Source of the DNA: Ancylostoma caninum
Taxonomy: Eukaryota; Nematoda; Chromadorea; Rhabditida; Ancylostomatidae
Reading direction: 5' to 3'
DNA: 64,000 nt
Assembly: GCA_037903475.1 (NCBI GenBank)
Contig: JBAJFG010000611.1
Location: forward strand, 1,798,001-1,862,000
The notes below the pieces were generated by a model. The model worked only from the letters and a program-made list of their open reading frames with translations, had not been told where the DNA came from and made no database searches. How positions within the stretch are numbered: the stretch's first letter is position 1; every line of letters starts with the position of its first letter. Position numbers and translations under genes: made by a program. Positions 27,910-39,601 of the stretch are shown here, piece after piece.

Positions 27910-30900
27910 TTGCTCTCTAGCAGAGCTGTCGAAAGAACACTCGTCGATGTCATGGCAGGCGTACCCGTCACCGTAGAATCCCTGAAGCAATTTAGGGTGT
28001 GAATTTCGCTTACTGGTGAGAACCGATACGATCGCATTACCTCCTTGCACTTGCACTGAGCCCCATTCGGGTGATTAATGCATTCAGCGTCATGATGGCA
28101 ATGTGCATCTGCGCAAAAGTCTGCTCCAACACACACCGGACAACATCGATTCGGAGGGACAACCCGATGTTGAGGCGAACACGTTAGCACCGGACACGTC
28201 ACTGGACCTCTGAAAATGATAGCGTCTTCATTTTTTGCCATGTGATGGGCAAACATTTTAAAAGGAAATAGAATCTGGCATTGCGTCGAGGTCGACAGGA
28301 TGGTGTGCCATCTTGGTGTGGTAATACCAGGAATTGAGGGACGTAAAGGTTTTTTTCGGGAAGAAAATCCATACACAACAAAGAACAATTTAACGACGTG
28401 AGAAATTTCTTATGAAGAGTATTCCTAGAGGTATTAAGATTTTCTGACTAGTGTGCGAAATGGATGTGTATCACAGACGATCCAAGGTGAATGGAGGAGA
28501 TGATATGCCCTTCCAAACCAGCCAGGAGGAGGAGGCCAGGGCTCGGATTCATGAAACGATAACCAGGCAAACCAACAATAATTAGCGAGATTGGCTATCG
28601 TATAGACTACGCCTTGGAGACGCAGGAAAGAAAGTTGGTTTGCTAGCCTGGTTTCGATCGGTTATGCGTTCATGAATTCTAGCCCAGATCAAGGCTCGTT
28701 CTCCCCCGGGAAAATTTCGAAACTTATGGAAATTCTTGAATTCGCACTTATAAGGACAAGTCATCATAATGAAGGTGTTATGCCTGTACTTGTAACACTA
28801 CAGAAGCCGGTTATTGGCAAGAATTGGTTATGAAGAATTTCCCCATGTTGAACAATATGAGTGCACCATCTGTGCGAGATACGGTGCACGTTACTCTGAG
28901 ATGCATCCAAATCGTCGCGTCAGCCGTGGCAGCCGCGGGGCCACTCCAGCCAGGAGGAGGCCAGGTTCCGGCTGCCAACAGGCAACCAACCACCAGGGCA
29001 CTCCAGGAAGGAGAGGACACTGTGTCGGTTACAGCAAATAGTTGACAGCTGCTAGATTCATATAAAGGATATCCTCGCGCAGAGTTGAGGATGACTAGCC
29101 ATAATAGGTTCATGGGCACTTAAGAAATGCGGTGACAACAAACGGCGGATTTGTCATTGCATCGGAAAATGGATTTACACGGTGATGTGTGATGAAGAGT
29201 GCTTGAATAAGGCGCGTACAAGAAGTCCGGAGTTGGTCAGGCGGCCAGTCTGGTAGAATACACGCAACTCATAAGGAGAATTTCATATTCAAACTCAATT
29301 AATTACTATTTTCGCTTCTATTTCAACTTCCTATGGATTTCATAGGCGCGAAACTTTTGCACATGCCTCAAGTGGCTGCCCCACCCCACTTTCTAGTGAC
29401 CCGTAGAGGCGCTAGTATACTTGTGACCGAATCGAATATATTCGAAGAAATGTTCAAATATTCGAACATTCGAACAATTCATTTATTCGGTTTTTCGAGA
29501 AGAGAGCAAATTCGAACAATTCATTCATTCGGCAATCTTGAAATGTGGATTATTCGTACAATTCATTCATTCGGGTTTCTCAAAACATAGGTTATTCGAA
29601 TAATTCGTTCATTCGACTGAGAGAAACGGTGTTATTCGAACTTTGAACTATTATGATGTCGAGGAAGGAGAGCGTGCAGCATCGTATAACGAGGTCATGC
29701 CTTGAAGGTGCGTTGCAGTACCATCCATCTCAGGCAAATAGCCTATCATAACGTGATATGCCTCAAGGCTGACCTTTACCAGAGCAAGTTATGGAGGTTG
29801 TTTATGGCGGTAAAGCACGCCTACCAGGTTAAATATAAATAAGGGGATGGGAGCATGCGCTACACTCTACAAGAACCTTATTCTTCTTTCTTCTTTCGGT
29901 CTTTTCTGTTACCTTATTCTGTTGTTCTTACGCTTCTTTTGTTCAATATATCCTTTATCTTAATGTGGAAAGCTTTAGCTTCCCCCCCCCCTGATTAACC
30001 ACTGAAAGTCAGTATTTTAGAGGAAGACCAGGAGGTGTTCGGTCTAGCTATCCTAATTTCTGGAAATTTACTGAACCAGTCGCAGTGAGAAGCTAAGTAG
30101 GATACCTCGCATTGTATTTAAACATTTCAGAAAGCAGAAGAACTAAACTAAATCTAAAAAAACTGGATCTAAAAAAATCTAAAACTAAATCTAGAATTAA
30201 ATCTAGAAGTGGAAGAAGACTTTTGAAAAATCAAAGGACAGACGAAATGGAAATTATTTTAGGCATATATATTTATATAGTCAGATCTCCTGAGATTTCT
30301 ATGTGTAGGCAAATATAAGGAAAATGTGAGAATTTAATACTCTCATGATGGTTATTTGTTAAATGCAATGCCAATAAAATTTGAAAAAAAAAACCGAATG
30401 TTCGAATCGAATATATTCATTCATTCGGTCTACCGGAATATCCCTCTATTCGAACTATTCATTCATTCGGGCAGCCAAAAATACTTGATATTCGAATAGT
30501 TCGTTCATTCGCATATTGCGAAAGCTGCGATATTCGAATTATTCATATTTCGAATGATTGAAATTGGGCAATATTCGAATAATTCGAAAGTTCGAATAAT
30601 TGAAAAATCATCGAATATTCCCAAGTATAGGCGCTGGTAATTTACATAACAGGGTAAGAGATCGCTTTCCTACCGCAGACGTTGAAGGAACCTCCTACTA
30701 TTCCAAAAGGGAAGAAAATCTGTATTAGCCACTTTCAATTAATTTCTCATTATTCTTCTGAAATATTCACCTCTAATTTAATACAGCAGTGAACATCAGT
30801 ACTGCTGTGGCTCTTTAGCATTATAAATTAAGAAAAAAAGAACTCTATACACTTTTTGAATATCCCAATCTCAGTGTTTTCGGTACAACGCTTCCACTCG

Positions 30901-33900
30901 CACGTTTCTATCATGAGCACGGATACGGTTTTTCCTCGCATCATAAATGTATGTAGTTTATTATATTCTCCGTGAAGTTTTTGTTCTCCTAATCGTGGAA
31001 TAGAGTCGAATTATGAACTGTGAATTGTACAACATTGTCCGGAGGTTCGTTGAGAATGCCATAATACCAGAATCCAGAATAATTTCTTGTTTTCTGGATT
31101 TCATTTGCTGTTTTTTGAAATTTTATAACAGTTCTCGTACTATAAAAGATACGATTCTCAACACATCCCACAAATATCACTACATCAAGCTATGCTAAGT
31201 TGACTTATTTAATGAGAGTCTATTTATGGTTTCTGCTCTACTGTATTCATATTTAGGTTTATGTTCAATTTTTAGGTTATCTTATTTTTTAGAACTTCGG
31301 CTGACATGTTCCATTTTTTATGTAGCTCACACTTCATTATCACTTTCCTCCCCACGCCCTCGATGTGACTACAGCGGTTTATTCACTAAGTTGAGCATTG
31401 TTCTTGTCAGAATGGCTAGGACAACTAGTACTTGAGCGGTACGCTTAGAAATTTCCAGACGATAGTCCCCACATTTCAAAAAGAGTGCTGTGTTCCCATC
31501 TTATTTGTCTTCGAAGATTGAATAGATGTGTTCTGGGTTAGTCCCATTTTCCAGTATTGGAATTCCTCACTCTCTCGTCCAAGCCAGCTGTATTTTCTCC
31601 CTTGAAGTCTACTATTCGAATAACTGCGTTCCTCTATCGCGCTTCCGACATTTCACTCAAAGAAGTGCTGATGATTTCTGTGCTTCTACTTACTTGCATA
31701 GAGAAATACTCGTGTCCTATGCAGGAAATTCTTGTAGGGTCCGTAGAGAAACTGACTACGCAGTGGCGGAGTGGAAGCAACGCTACTTGTTTACAAGTAA
31801 CAAATTACCTCCTCAGCTGGGAACAGCAGTTCACTAATTGGAAGGGACAAAAAACCAAGCGAGATGAAAAGTAGGTGCAGAAAGCCTCTGATTCGCTATT
31901 TCAAATTCCAAAATTAAAATAGAAAGTCCGCATGAACTTTGAATACTTGTAGCGGAATTGGAGGTATGACAGAGAACATTCTATGATAGTAAGGAAGGCG
32001 CACATTCTGGAAAGTAGAATGTATTCATAAGTTGTCTATGCCCATGTTGTGATCGGTGTAGGCTCTACAAATGGAAGTTTTTTCAGCGAAGTGGTGAACA
32101 AAACATGTGCGCGGTCCTATCGCAGCATACTTTTCCCTGGGCAGTCCTACCGCAGTTACTGGTAAGGAATGTGGAACTTCGTTAACTCCAGCGATCGAAG
32201 TGACCAATTAAGACAATAGAATTTTATTTCCTAATTTTCCTAATTTTTTCTTCGCCATCACGCTTTTTTCTGGGTAAGTTGGTCATTCCACTGGATTCGC
32301 TTGCATCCTTTACTTTTGGACACCATCGACAGCAATGTAATGTGAAGCTGCAGCGGTAGCTGGTGGTGAGTTAACCGCGGGACACAGAACTATGTAGTTA
32401 AGGACCGCATTTTTGGCATCTTTCAGCCTCGAAAGTACTATACATACATCGCGTAGGATGAGAAATTTCTGTCAAATGATGAATTTTCTTCAACATGTTA
32501 CTTTTCCTTAGTTTCATTCCACTAAGAACTGTTTCACCGGAGGAGCTTATAAGACAGAAAGTGCAACAGGATCACACGGAAAAAGAAGGGATTTTTTAAA
32601 TACTTGTAATGATCAGTGTGGAAGAAACCCACTGATACTGGCACGTCGTCGTACCATCATTGCAATAACAACGAACACATTGCTCCGGCCAGAATGCTTC
32701 CGTGTGTCCTCTTCTGCGACCATTGTAAAGACACTGAAACTATTCCCATTTGTTCAATTTTATTTATTCACTGTTCAGCTCAGAGCGTATGAACTAACAC
32801 TCCTCATGGTCCGTCGCAGTTCCGTAGGAGAATTGCTGCTATTCTGAAAAATGATTGTTTTTGCACGAACATCTTCGCCTCTAAGCATTTATCGCTGCAG
32901 TCTCACCTCCTCATGCATTCCCTCGGAGTTTTCGATTTCAACATTCCCCAGGGAGGTGTCCAATTTTGGACATATCTCCCTGGTGGGATTTCCAGAATCA
33001 ATCCGCAACTTATCATGTCGGTTAGTTACAAGCATATTTGGTGAGGTCCCGCTGAAATTGCAGTGATTGCATGTTGATTCAAATGTTATTTGCAAATGAA
33101 TTGCAAGATTTGCAGCCCATCAGGCGACTTCCTAGGGTTATTCTAACCTGGGAAAAGGATGAAAAGGTTTTCTGGATACCTTGACAAGATCTATACCATT
33201 TTTTTGGAAGGAAAACCTTACTGTTGGACGTTTCGTAGAAACCTTGTTATACAACAAGCATTATTTCATATGTAAACTCTGTAGGGAATCTTGTCATCTG
33301 CTGGACAAAGTTTCGCCAGTGTAATAAAAAGGTCTGGTCCGGCTGCGATAAAGATCTGTACTTCTGGAATTTGCATTTTCTTCCGTCAGTTTCGGTACTT
33401 TTCGACACTTCATCTCTTATGCAATTGACGAACTAACATTGGAAAATTAAAAATTGGTGGGGACCAGGGATGAGCAGAAGTATTGCGTGAGACGTAAGGT
33501 CATAAGTCGGAAGTTGGAACAAGTTCGAAATCTGGCAAAATTTGCAGAGATATAAAAACAGCATGTTTAAGTTGGTATAACTCGACCGCTATCAATCCTC
33601 CAGACATCTAGAAGTCAGAAACTCGCATAACGTCAGAATTCAGCAACTTCCGAACTTCCGGAGCCGGAATTCCGCTCATCCTTGGTGAGGACCAACTCTG
33701 TTCCTCAGATTTTCATGATCTTCAGGTTAACAAGTCTTAGTCTCTGTCCCATGCCCTAGGATTCAAATTTTCATCATGACATAGGTTTCTTTACTGTAAT
33801 TAAGGTGCTTTCCACAAACCTTCTGAAATATATCTTTTATCTGATCCGAACAGAATGGAAACTCATGCCTCATCGAGAAGGAGCAGAAATAGAACCACCG

Positions 33901-35812
33901 CAGTACAAAACCGAGCGCAAATTGCATTTCTATTCAGATTTGAAAGCAATTTTGAGATTCGTGACTGATCATAGATGAACATCTTACTTCCCAAGCAAGA
34001 CATTTACTGTTACTCGAATGAAAAGAATGCATGTAACAACCAATAAAGAAGTTTCCTTGAAATCTCAAAAAAAAGTCTCTCATTGAGGGTACCAACGTCT
34101 TCAAATTGAAGAACACACTGTTCCTGAACTTTTTTCTAAATTATAAAATCGAAATTGAAGTAGTGAAAGGCAATCGCGCAGGGTTCTCCCGTGCTGCAGG
34201 CTTCCAAGTCAGGTTAGTAACGAAAAGTCAAAAAGGAAGCAAAAGGTGAAAAGTTGTGAAAGAGAAAATTTCTGGGATCATAGGCTTATATGAGGCGATT
34301 ATAAGAAAACCACACCCAGGTCGTAATGTGGACAATAAATTTCTTTTTGAACGAATATTCCGAACTAAAAATAGTGAAGGGATTCATTCGATGTCATCCA
34401 CATTTGACAGGGAAGGCTCGATAACCGTATAAAGAGGAACACCACTTGCTAAAATAGGCAGACAGCTTGGAGGAAACCATGAACTCTAATGTATTTCCTC
34501 TCATTTTCCCAAACTATACCATTATATTTTTCAAAATTCCCATAACCTTGCCATCCTATTCACGCCCATACCGCGAATTCTCCATGCCAGCAGACTAGAG
34601 AAGATTAAGAGACCTCAGGAAAGTATTCTAGGAATACGATTGACGCATGTCTGTATTAACAATAGAGTCATCGCCAGATCATCTTTCTTAGAGCTTCATC
34701 TGGATTATCTCTCAATCTCTTAACGCGTCCCATACTTTCCCACTAATCAAATATATCACTAGTTAAGAGCGGTAGCGAGAAGTGTCGTCAAGCAGTCCAA
34801 AAACGTTTTCCAAGCATAGGGGAAGGATAAGTAAGTGGTACTGGTACTTGCAGAAGAAAGACGAAAAAAGTATTCGAGAGCGGATGATCAAGTAATCCAG
34901 AATGAACCGGATGTTCGGCCCGAAATATTCCTGCTTTCAATATATATCTGTGTCAGAAAATATGGATGAAAAAGAAAGAAGAACAAGATAGTTTTAAGGA
35001 TGAGCTTCTGAGAAAAGTAAGCTTTTGGTATGGTGTTCCTCTACTGCGTGAAAAAAAAACATGAGGAGGCCGAAATAAAACTGCAGAACTGGAGGGAAGA
35101 AAAGTCTTAGAAAGATTAATAAAATGTTGACATAAGATGTTGGAGAGTCGTGCGAATGCAACTGTTAATTAGTAGGTGATAATTAGCTCCTCTTCACTCT
35201 TGGCACTGAGCGAAGAAAGTTTACTGTTTTTCCTTCCGGACTACTTTTGTTGGCTACTTTTGCTTATTCAGTAGATCCTTAACCTAGATCTCCTTCAGAG
35301 AGTGCGGCTGCTGTTTGATCCTCAGTTGCGTGTGTCCTCAACTGCCCCTTCTAATTAATGTTGCAAGCTTTTTGTAAACTATTAAACGCTCACGTGAAGG
35401 CCACGTCGTCGATATTTTCGAGAAGTAATTGCACACAATTCACGACTACAGAGACGTGCTTTCCCTCAAGAGTGACGAGGGTCACGAATTTCTGCTGGTT
35501 GGTCGGCAGCGCGAAAGTGTACCTTCGCGTCCATCCGGATTTCAACGGCAACGTCAGCGAAACCTGAATGAATGCGCTGTCTGACTACATACTTGTGAAT
35601 GAGAGTAATGGGCTAACGCAAATCTCATTCGAGGTGAGCAAAGACGAACTGAGCAGACGGCTACTTACTTTGTGGTCGGGAAGCAGCAGCAGATCGACAA
35701 GGTGCTTTCCTGTGTCTGATATCGTCTGGAAGATGAATCCAGGGCGCGGCACGGAAATCTCTGCGAGGATATGCACGTTGTGCAGTTTGAAAAGGTCCCA
35801 AGTGTGCTGTGC
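27910..35812 (-). CDS. NELL-like secreted protein: laminin-G/TSPN, VWC and EGF modules (partial model)
   Basis: NELL proteins are secreted, oligomeric neural/skeletal glycoproteins that bind Robo receptors and protein kinase C (family knowledge). Exons in transcript order: 35812-35669, 35563-35394, 33051-32907, 32733-32633, 28209-28041, 27981-27910; all phases agree, 267 codons. The first two exons form a laminin-G/TSPN fold (HILAEISVPRPGFIFQ…, …WTRRYTFALP…). The third has EICPKLD, like the CPDLNRTC block of NELL. The fourth and fifth make one VWC domain with ten Cys (CLYNGRRRG … CVRCYCNDG … NRCCPVC). An EGF domain (FCADAHCHHDAECIN … CKCKE|GFYGDGYAC) and the start of a calcium-binding EGF (DIDEC) follow. 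The signal peptide and 5' exons (right of 35812) and the remaining EGF/VWC modules (left of 27910) were not found. The 4.4-kb and 2.3-kb introns carry transposons. Confidence 0.85.
28539..28685. mobile_element. Short foldback MITE (147 bp)
   Basis: The left end GGGCTCGGATTCATGAA and the right end read in reverse, GGGCTAGAATTCATGAA, are inverted repeats. The arms continue with ATAACC and AAACCAAC. It lies in an intron of the NELL-like gene. The target duplication is unclear (possibly AG). Confidence 0.6.
28858..29041 (+). other. Coding-like segment, function unknown
   Basis: A G+C-richer patch within an intron of the NELL-like gene is open in several frames. One plus-strand frame starts at an ATG and reads SVRDTVHVTLRCIQIVASAV followed by a Gly/Pro-rich stretch, stopping at about 29041. 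The hydrophobic segment could be a membrane helix. The minus strand is also open. There is no flanking splice context I trust, so this may be a retained gene fragment. Confidence 0.25.
29417..30628. mobile_element. Non-autonomous Mutator-like (MULE-type) element with subterminal TTCGAA/ATTCATTCATTCGG arrays
   Basis: The ends are ATACTTGTGA and, reversed, ATACTTGGGA. The flanks AGGCGCTAGT (29407-29416) and AGGCGCTGGT (30629-30638) form a 10-bp target duplication with one difference, as expected for Mutator-like elements. Next to both ends lie arrays, about 29430-29640 and 30390-30610. In these, TATTCGAA and ATTCATTCATTCGG words alternate every 40-45 bp. The centre (29.65-30.39 kb) has no transposase; it holds a pyrimidine-rich TTCTTCTTTC stretch, a C-run near 29981 and A+T-rich sequence. 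It lies in the 4.4-kb intron of the NELL-like gene. Confidence 0.65.
33465..33684. mobile_element. hAT-type MITE (220 bp) with 8-bp target duplication
   Basis: The ends CAGGGATGAGCAG and, reversed, CAAGGATGAGCGG are inverted repeats of hAT type. They are flanked by GTGGGGAC (33457-33464) and GTGAGGAC (33685-33692), an 8-bp duplication with one difference. There is no internal gene. It lies in the intron between exons 2 and 3 of the NELL-like model. A related end occurs at 62839. Confidence 0.75.
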
Positions 35813-36108
35813 CTGCAATATGGACGAGCAGTGTTGCCTTGCATATTCTCGGATCTTCCTTTGCTACCCAGGGATAACAAAGTTTCCATTCCCCTTAAGT
35901 CCAACCAAAATCGGCTTCAAAATGGGTCTATTAACACCGTCTTGGCTCCATTTCCATATAGAATGACTTCAATTCTGCTCTATCGTCTTCAAGCCAGTCC
36001 TTCACATTAGTGTCCTCTGAGTGATTATTCTTCAAGGATGTGAAATCACTGTGAAGACGATGCATGTAGGAATATGCCATCATGGAAAGAAGGAATTCAA
36101 CAAGAAAA

Positions 36109-36180
36109 GGACTAGTACCCATATTCTTCTTTCAAAAAAGAAAAGACTAGTACCCATATTCTTCTTTCAGAAAGAAAGAA
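36109..36180. repeat. Tandem duplication (2 x ~36 bp)
   Basis: Two adjacent copies of GACTAGTACCCATATTCTTC followed by TTTCA(A/G)AAAG(A) and an A/G-rich tail. Confidence 0.75.
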
Positions 36181-36857
36181 ACTGGAAGGAGCTGTTGAAG
36201 ATTGGATGATTTTTGCTATAAAAGGTGCAGTGATATGGTATCTTTCAGGCGTAAGAATCCTTCTGACCTTGGAGCACCTTCCTGGATTATGCGAGGTCAG
36301 AGTAATCACCAGTGAACATTTAGCAATTAAGCGTTTAAATCTTTGAAATGCCGTGTTCGCCGTAATTTTGAACTTATTATGTTGTCATCACTATTATTTT
36401 ATTATTATCCTACATATAAGCCCTCGGTTTAGAATATATCTTGCGAATGGTGAGCTAGGTTTTTTCGTCGCAGTTCTGGTCGCAGCAAAACTTGTGACAC
36501 AAAATCGAATTGCACCCTTGTGAAGTGTATTCTTGTGACTATTTCATCCTAGGCTTCTGAATTCGCAATGAATGTACTTCAACATGGAAAAGGTTAATTC
36601 ATCCTAAGCGTGGATGCGGTGGCAACTAGGAAGAAATGTTGAACTAAACGGTTTGCTACCCAAATAAGATGAAGAATAAGGGCAACGGTATTTTTATTTG
36701 TGCACTACTCTCGAAGGGTCAGCACTAAAAGTTAAGTGCAGAGAGTGGCTCTCTTGTCGTTAAGTTTAGAATTGCAAAACACTGCCAAAATTTGCGAGAG
36801 GCTGGAAAAGCTCTCCAGAGAAACTCGGGTGCAAATAATATGTGGAAGATGTGCGGA

Positions 36858-37041
36858 GGATGGATGGGATGGAGATTTGGTATATTGTGAGAATACTAAA
36901 TAGATGAACAAATTAGCGAATAAACAGCAGAGTAAACAAGCAAATAAATAATGAGTAGAATTGGAAACTTGTTTATTTGCTAATTTGTCTATTTATGTAA
37001 TATTCTCACAATATACTAATTCTCGATCCCATCCATCCATC
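36858..37041. mobile_element. Foldback element (~184 bp)
   Basis: Ends GATGGATGGGAT and, reversed, GATGGATGGGAT are inverted repeats. The arms continue with TATATTGTGAGAATA, ACAAATTAGC and AATAAACA on both sides. No target duplication was identified. Confidence 0.6.
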
Positions 37042-38791
37042 TTGCTGATGTTCTCATGTCAAATATAATAGTACCATCCTGCTTTAGATCAGAAAAATAA
37101 CCTTTATTTAGTAATAACACTACTACTAATAATAATACTAATAGTACTCAAGCTACGCACAGCTACCTAATATAGGTGTACATACTCTCAAACATCAACC
37201 TTCGAGGATTCTGGACTCTCGAACTCGCTAGTTTTGCCTCTGATGCTGGCGTAACATAGATATAGAGAAAGAGATAAGGAGAGTAATGTAATTTAACTTA
37301 GGTATACTACTATTACAGGTCTTTTCTGCATTTGAAATTTTTCAAAATCACGTTGTATGGTTTTCTAGAAGTTTCCTATCACTCCACTAAAACCTCTCTA
37401 AAAAAAGTTAATTTCACACTGAATGGATAAGAGTTTTCCCCAATATCTATGTAGTTCACGTATGTAGGTATGTAGTGTGCTGAGGAGCGAATAAAAATCG
37501 AATAACTCGATTCATTCAATTATTCATCCAAGACCAGATCCGAAGAATTCAAGTGCTCTAAAAGGAGAGAGATCTCAATGTCTTCTTATCATTCTTGTAT
37601 TGCTCCCTCTTTTTCGAATATGAGAACTATACCACAAGCTATACTACAACTACAGACTTATTCGAGATCAAATTTTCGAATTTCGAATAAATCGATGGGT
37701 ATCTGGTACATTGTTCGGTCCTAAATATAGCATGTACGTGGGTCTGTTATTATTTGAGTGCTGTTTTCTCTACAAAATAGAGGCTTCGAAAAAGGTTAAT
37801 TGTGCTTCTACAAGACCTATCGCTACAAGTGGGATCGCGACAACTTGAAAAAGCAATGGAAAGCGTCTCAAGTGAGCCATGCCATTTCTTAGAAAAAGAA
37901 ACATAGCTTGCAGAGTTGAATCACCAAGGGAATGAACACTGCAGACGGCCTAAGAAGAATGGAGGCTTAAAAAGTAGAAAAATGCATTTCACGACAAGTT
38001 ATGCCCGAACGAATGAATTCATAGAGTCAACATAGTTTCAATTTTATCAAAGATTAATTTTTAGAAAAATGAGTTTAAGCCAGAACAAGTGAAAGTTACC
38101 TGTGTGCTGGTCAGCCGAGTAGTTGAGGTATTAGCATTCAATGGATAGATTAAAAACAGAATGGACAGAATCCACATTTCAGTTCAAATCAAACGGCTTC
38201 ATTTGTGGCTGGGTGTCGAGAACTGAAATGAGTCTGGAAAAGTAGTGCAAGAAGTGACGAGACCCTCAGAAATGAGACTCAGCGAAGTTCGAAACAATAT
38301 CAGTACGAGTTATAAAAACACTTGAAGTCGTTTCGTAGTTACGAAAAGGCAACAGCAGCAATTCTGATGATGAATGCATTGCGCAAAGAGCTGGATAAGA
38401 GATGTGAAGCAATTTTTGGTGTTTCACAGCTTCTCGCTCAAGCTTGAGGCACTTGAGCGCACTCAGCAGTATCGAAGAGCTCTATAAGCAAGGGAAATGT
38501 GAAGGAGTTTCTAAAAAATTTGAACAATCTCTCTATGGAATCCGAAGACTGAGCGCAATTTTTGAACGGACTCTGGTGCCTTTAAGGAGGAACGATAGTT
38601 CTATTCTCTTCCTGAGACTGCATGCCTAAATCGCTGAGCTAATTTGATGATAATAGTACCAGAGCCAGAATAACGAAAATGATCCAGGTGAAGCCGACAC
38701 AGCTGCTAAAATCCCAGTAAATTTTCCAGACACTGACACGCTTGAACTACGAATTTCTACGGTCAAAGTCTGTTCTGTGTCGCTCTGGTTC

Positions 38792-38856
38792 CTATAATAT
38801 ATAACTATAATATATAATATATAATATAATATATAATATTTATAATTATATATAAT
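38792..38856. repeat. AT microsatellite
   Basis: Irregular TATAATATATAA repeat of about 65 bp. Confidence 0.85.
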
Positions 38857-39465
38857 TTTGCTGGTCTCGTGTGGAAGAGTCACATCCAATAAGCCAGAGA
38901 GACGCTTCGGAAATTCCATTTTATGCTATATTCAATACAGCTAGAGGACTTCACTAGTTTCGCCGTGTTCAACCGGAATTTAAGTACATTGTCTTATCCA
39001 CTTACTTTGCCTTTTTAAGCATGTTTTGTTGCCAGTTTTTTTTCCTGCACTCGAAATATATTTGCGTTTTTTCCTTGTGATTATTTCTTGTATGGAGCAC
39101 ATTGAGGGCATTCATAAATAAATAAACCAATAGCTTTCCTCATTCAGCAGTAAACATGCTAATTTGACCTTTTATTAGGGCTTTCATAAACCTCTTTCCA
39201 CTTTTTACTCTCACTCGGAGGAAGGCATTGCGAACCGCATTTTTTTTATTCGAAAAAAAAACGAAAAAAAAATGAACCACTCGATGGGAGAACAAAGTAT
39301 GAAGCAAATAATGAAATATGAAGATAGAAGTGAATGTTCTGCCCGGAAATCTGATATCCTCGGTATTTGAGGAGACATCAGCAGGTCTGAGAGGAGGGCT
39401 GGATGTGCCCAGCCGTGACGTGGTGAGCCATTGAAGCAAAGATGTCTGCATGGCTGAGTACGCAC

Positions 39466-39601
39466 GACGTAGAAGCTGAAGGGATTAGCATAGAGGTTAT
39501 CCATGTGCTCGACGTCGCCTAATCGAGCCATACCCGTCGAGTACGTGAGCGAGGACACACGGAAATAGTGGAGTTTCTTCGACCGCTTCGCATCTATTCC
39601 C
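39466..39601 (-). other. Candidate orphan exon
   Basis: The minus strand has an acceptor-like GTCAG before 39601 and a donor-like GTGCGT after 39466. Between them is an open frame with protein-like composition (LHYFRVSSLTYSTGMARLGD … NLYANPFSFYV). The frame stays open well beyond the donor. I do not recognise it. It could be a 5' exon of the NELL-like gene or part of another gene. Confidence 0.25.
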
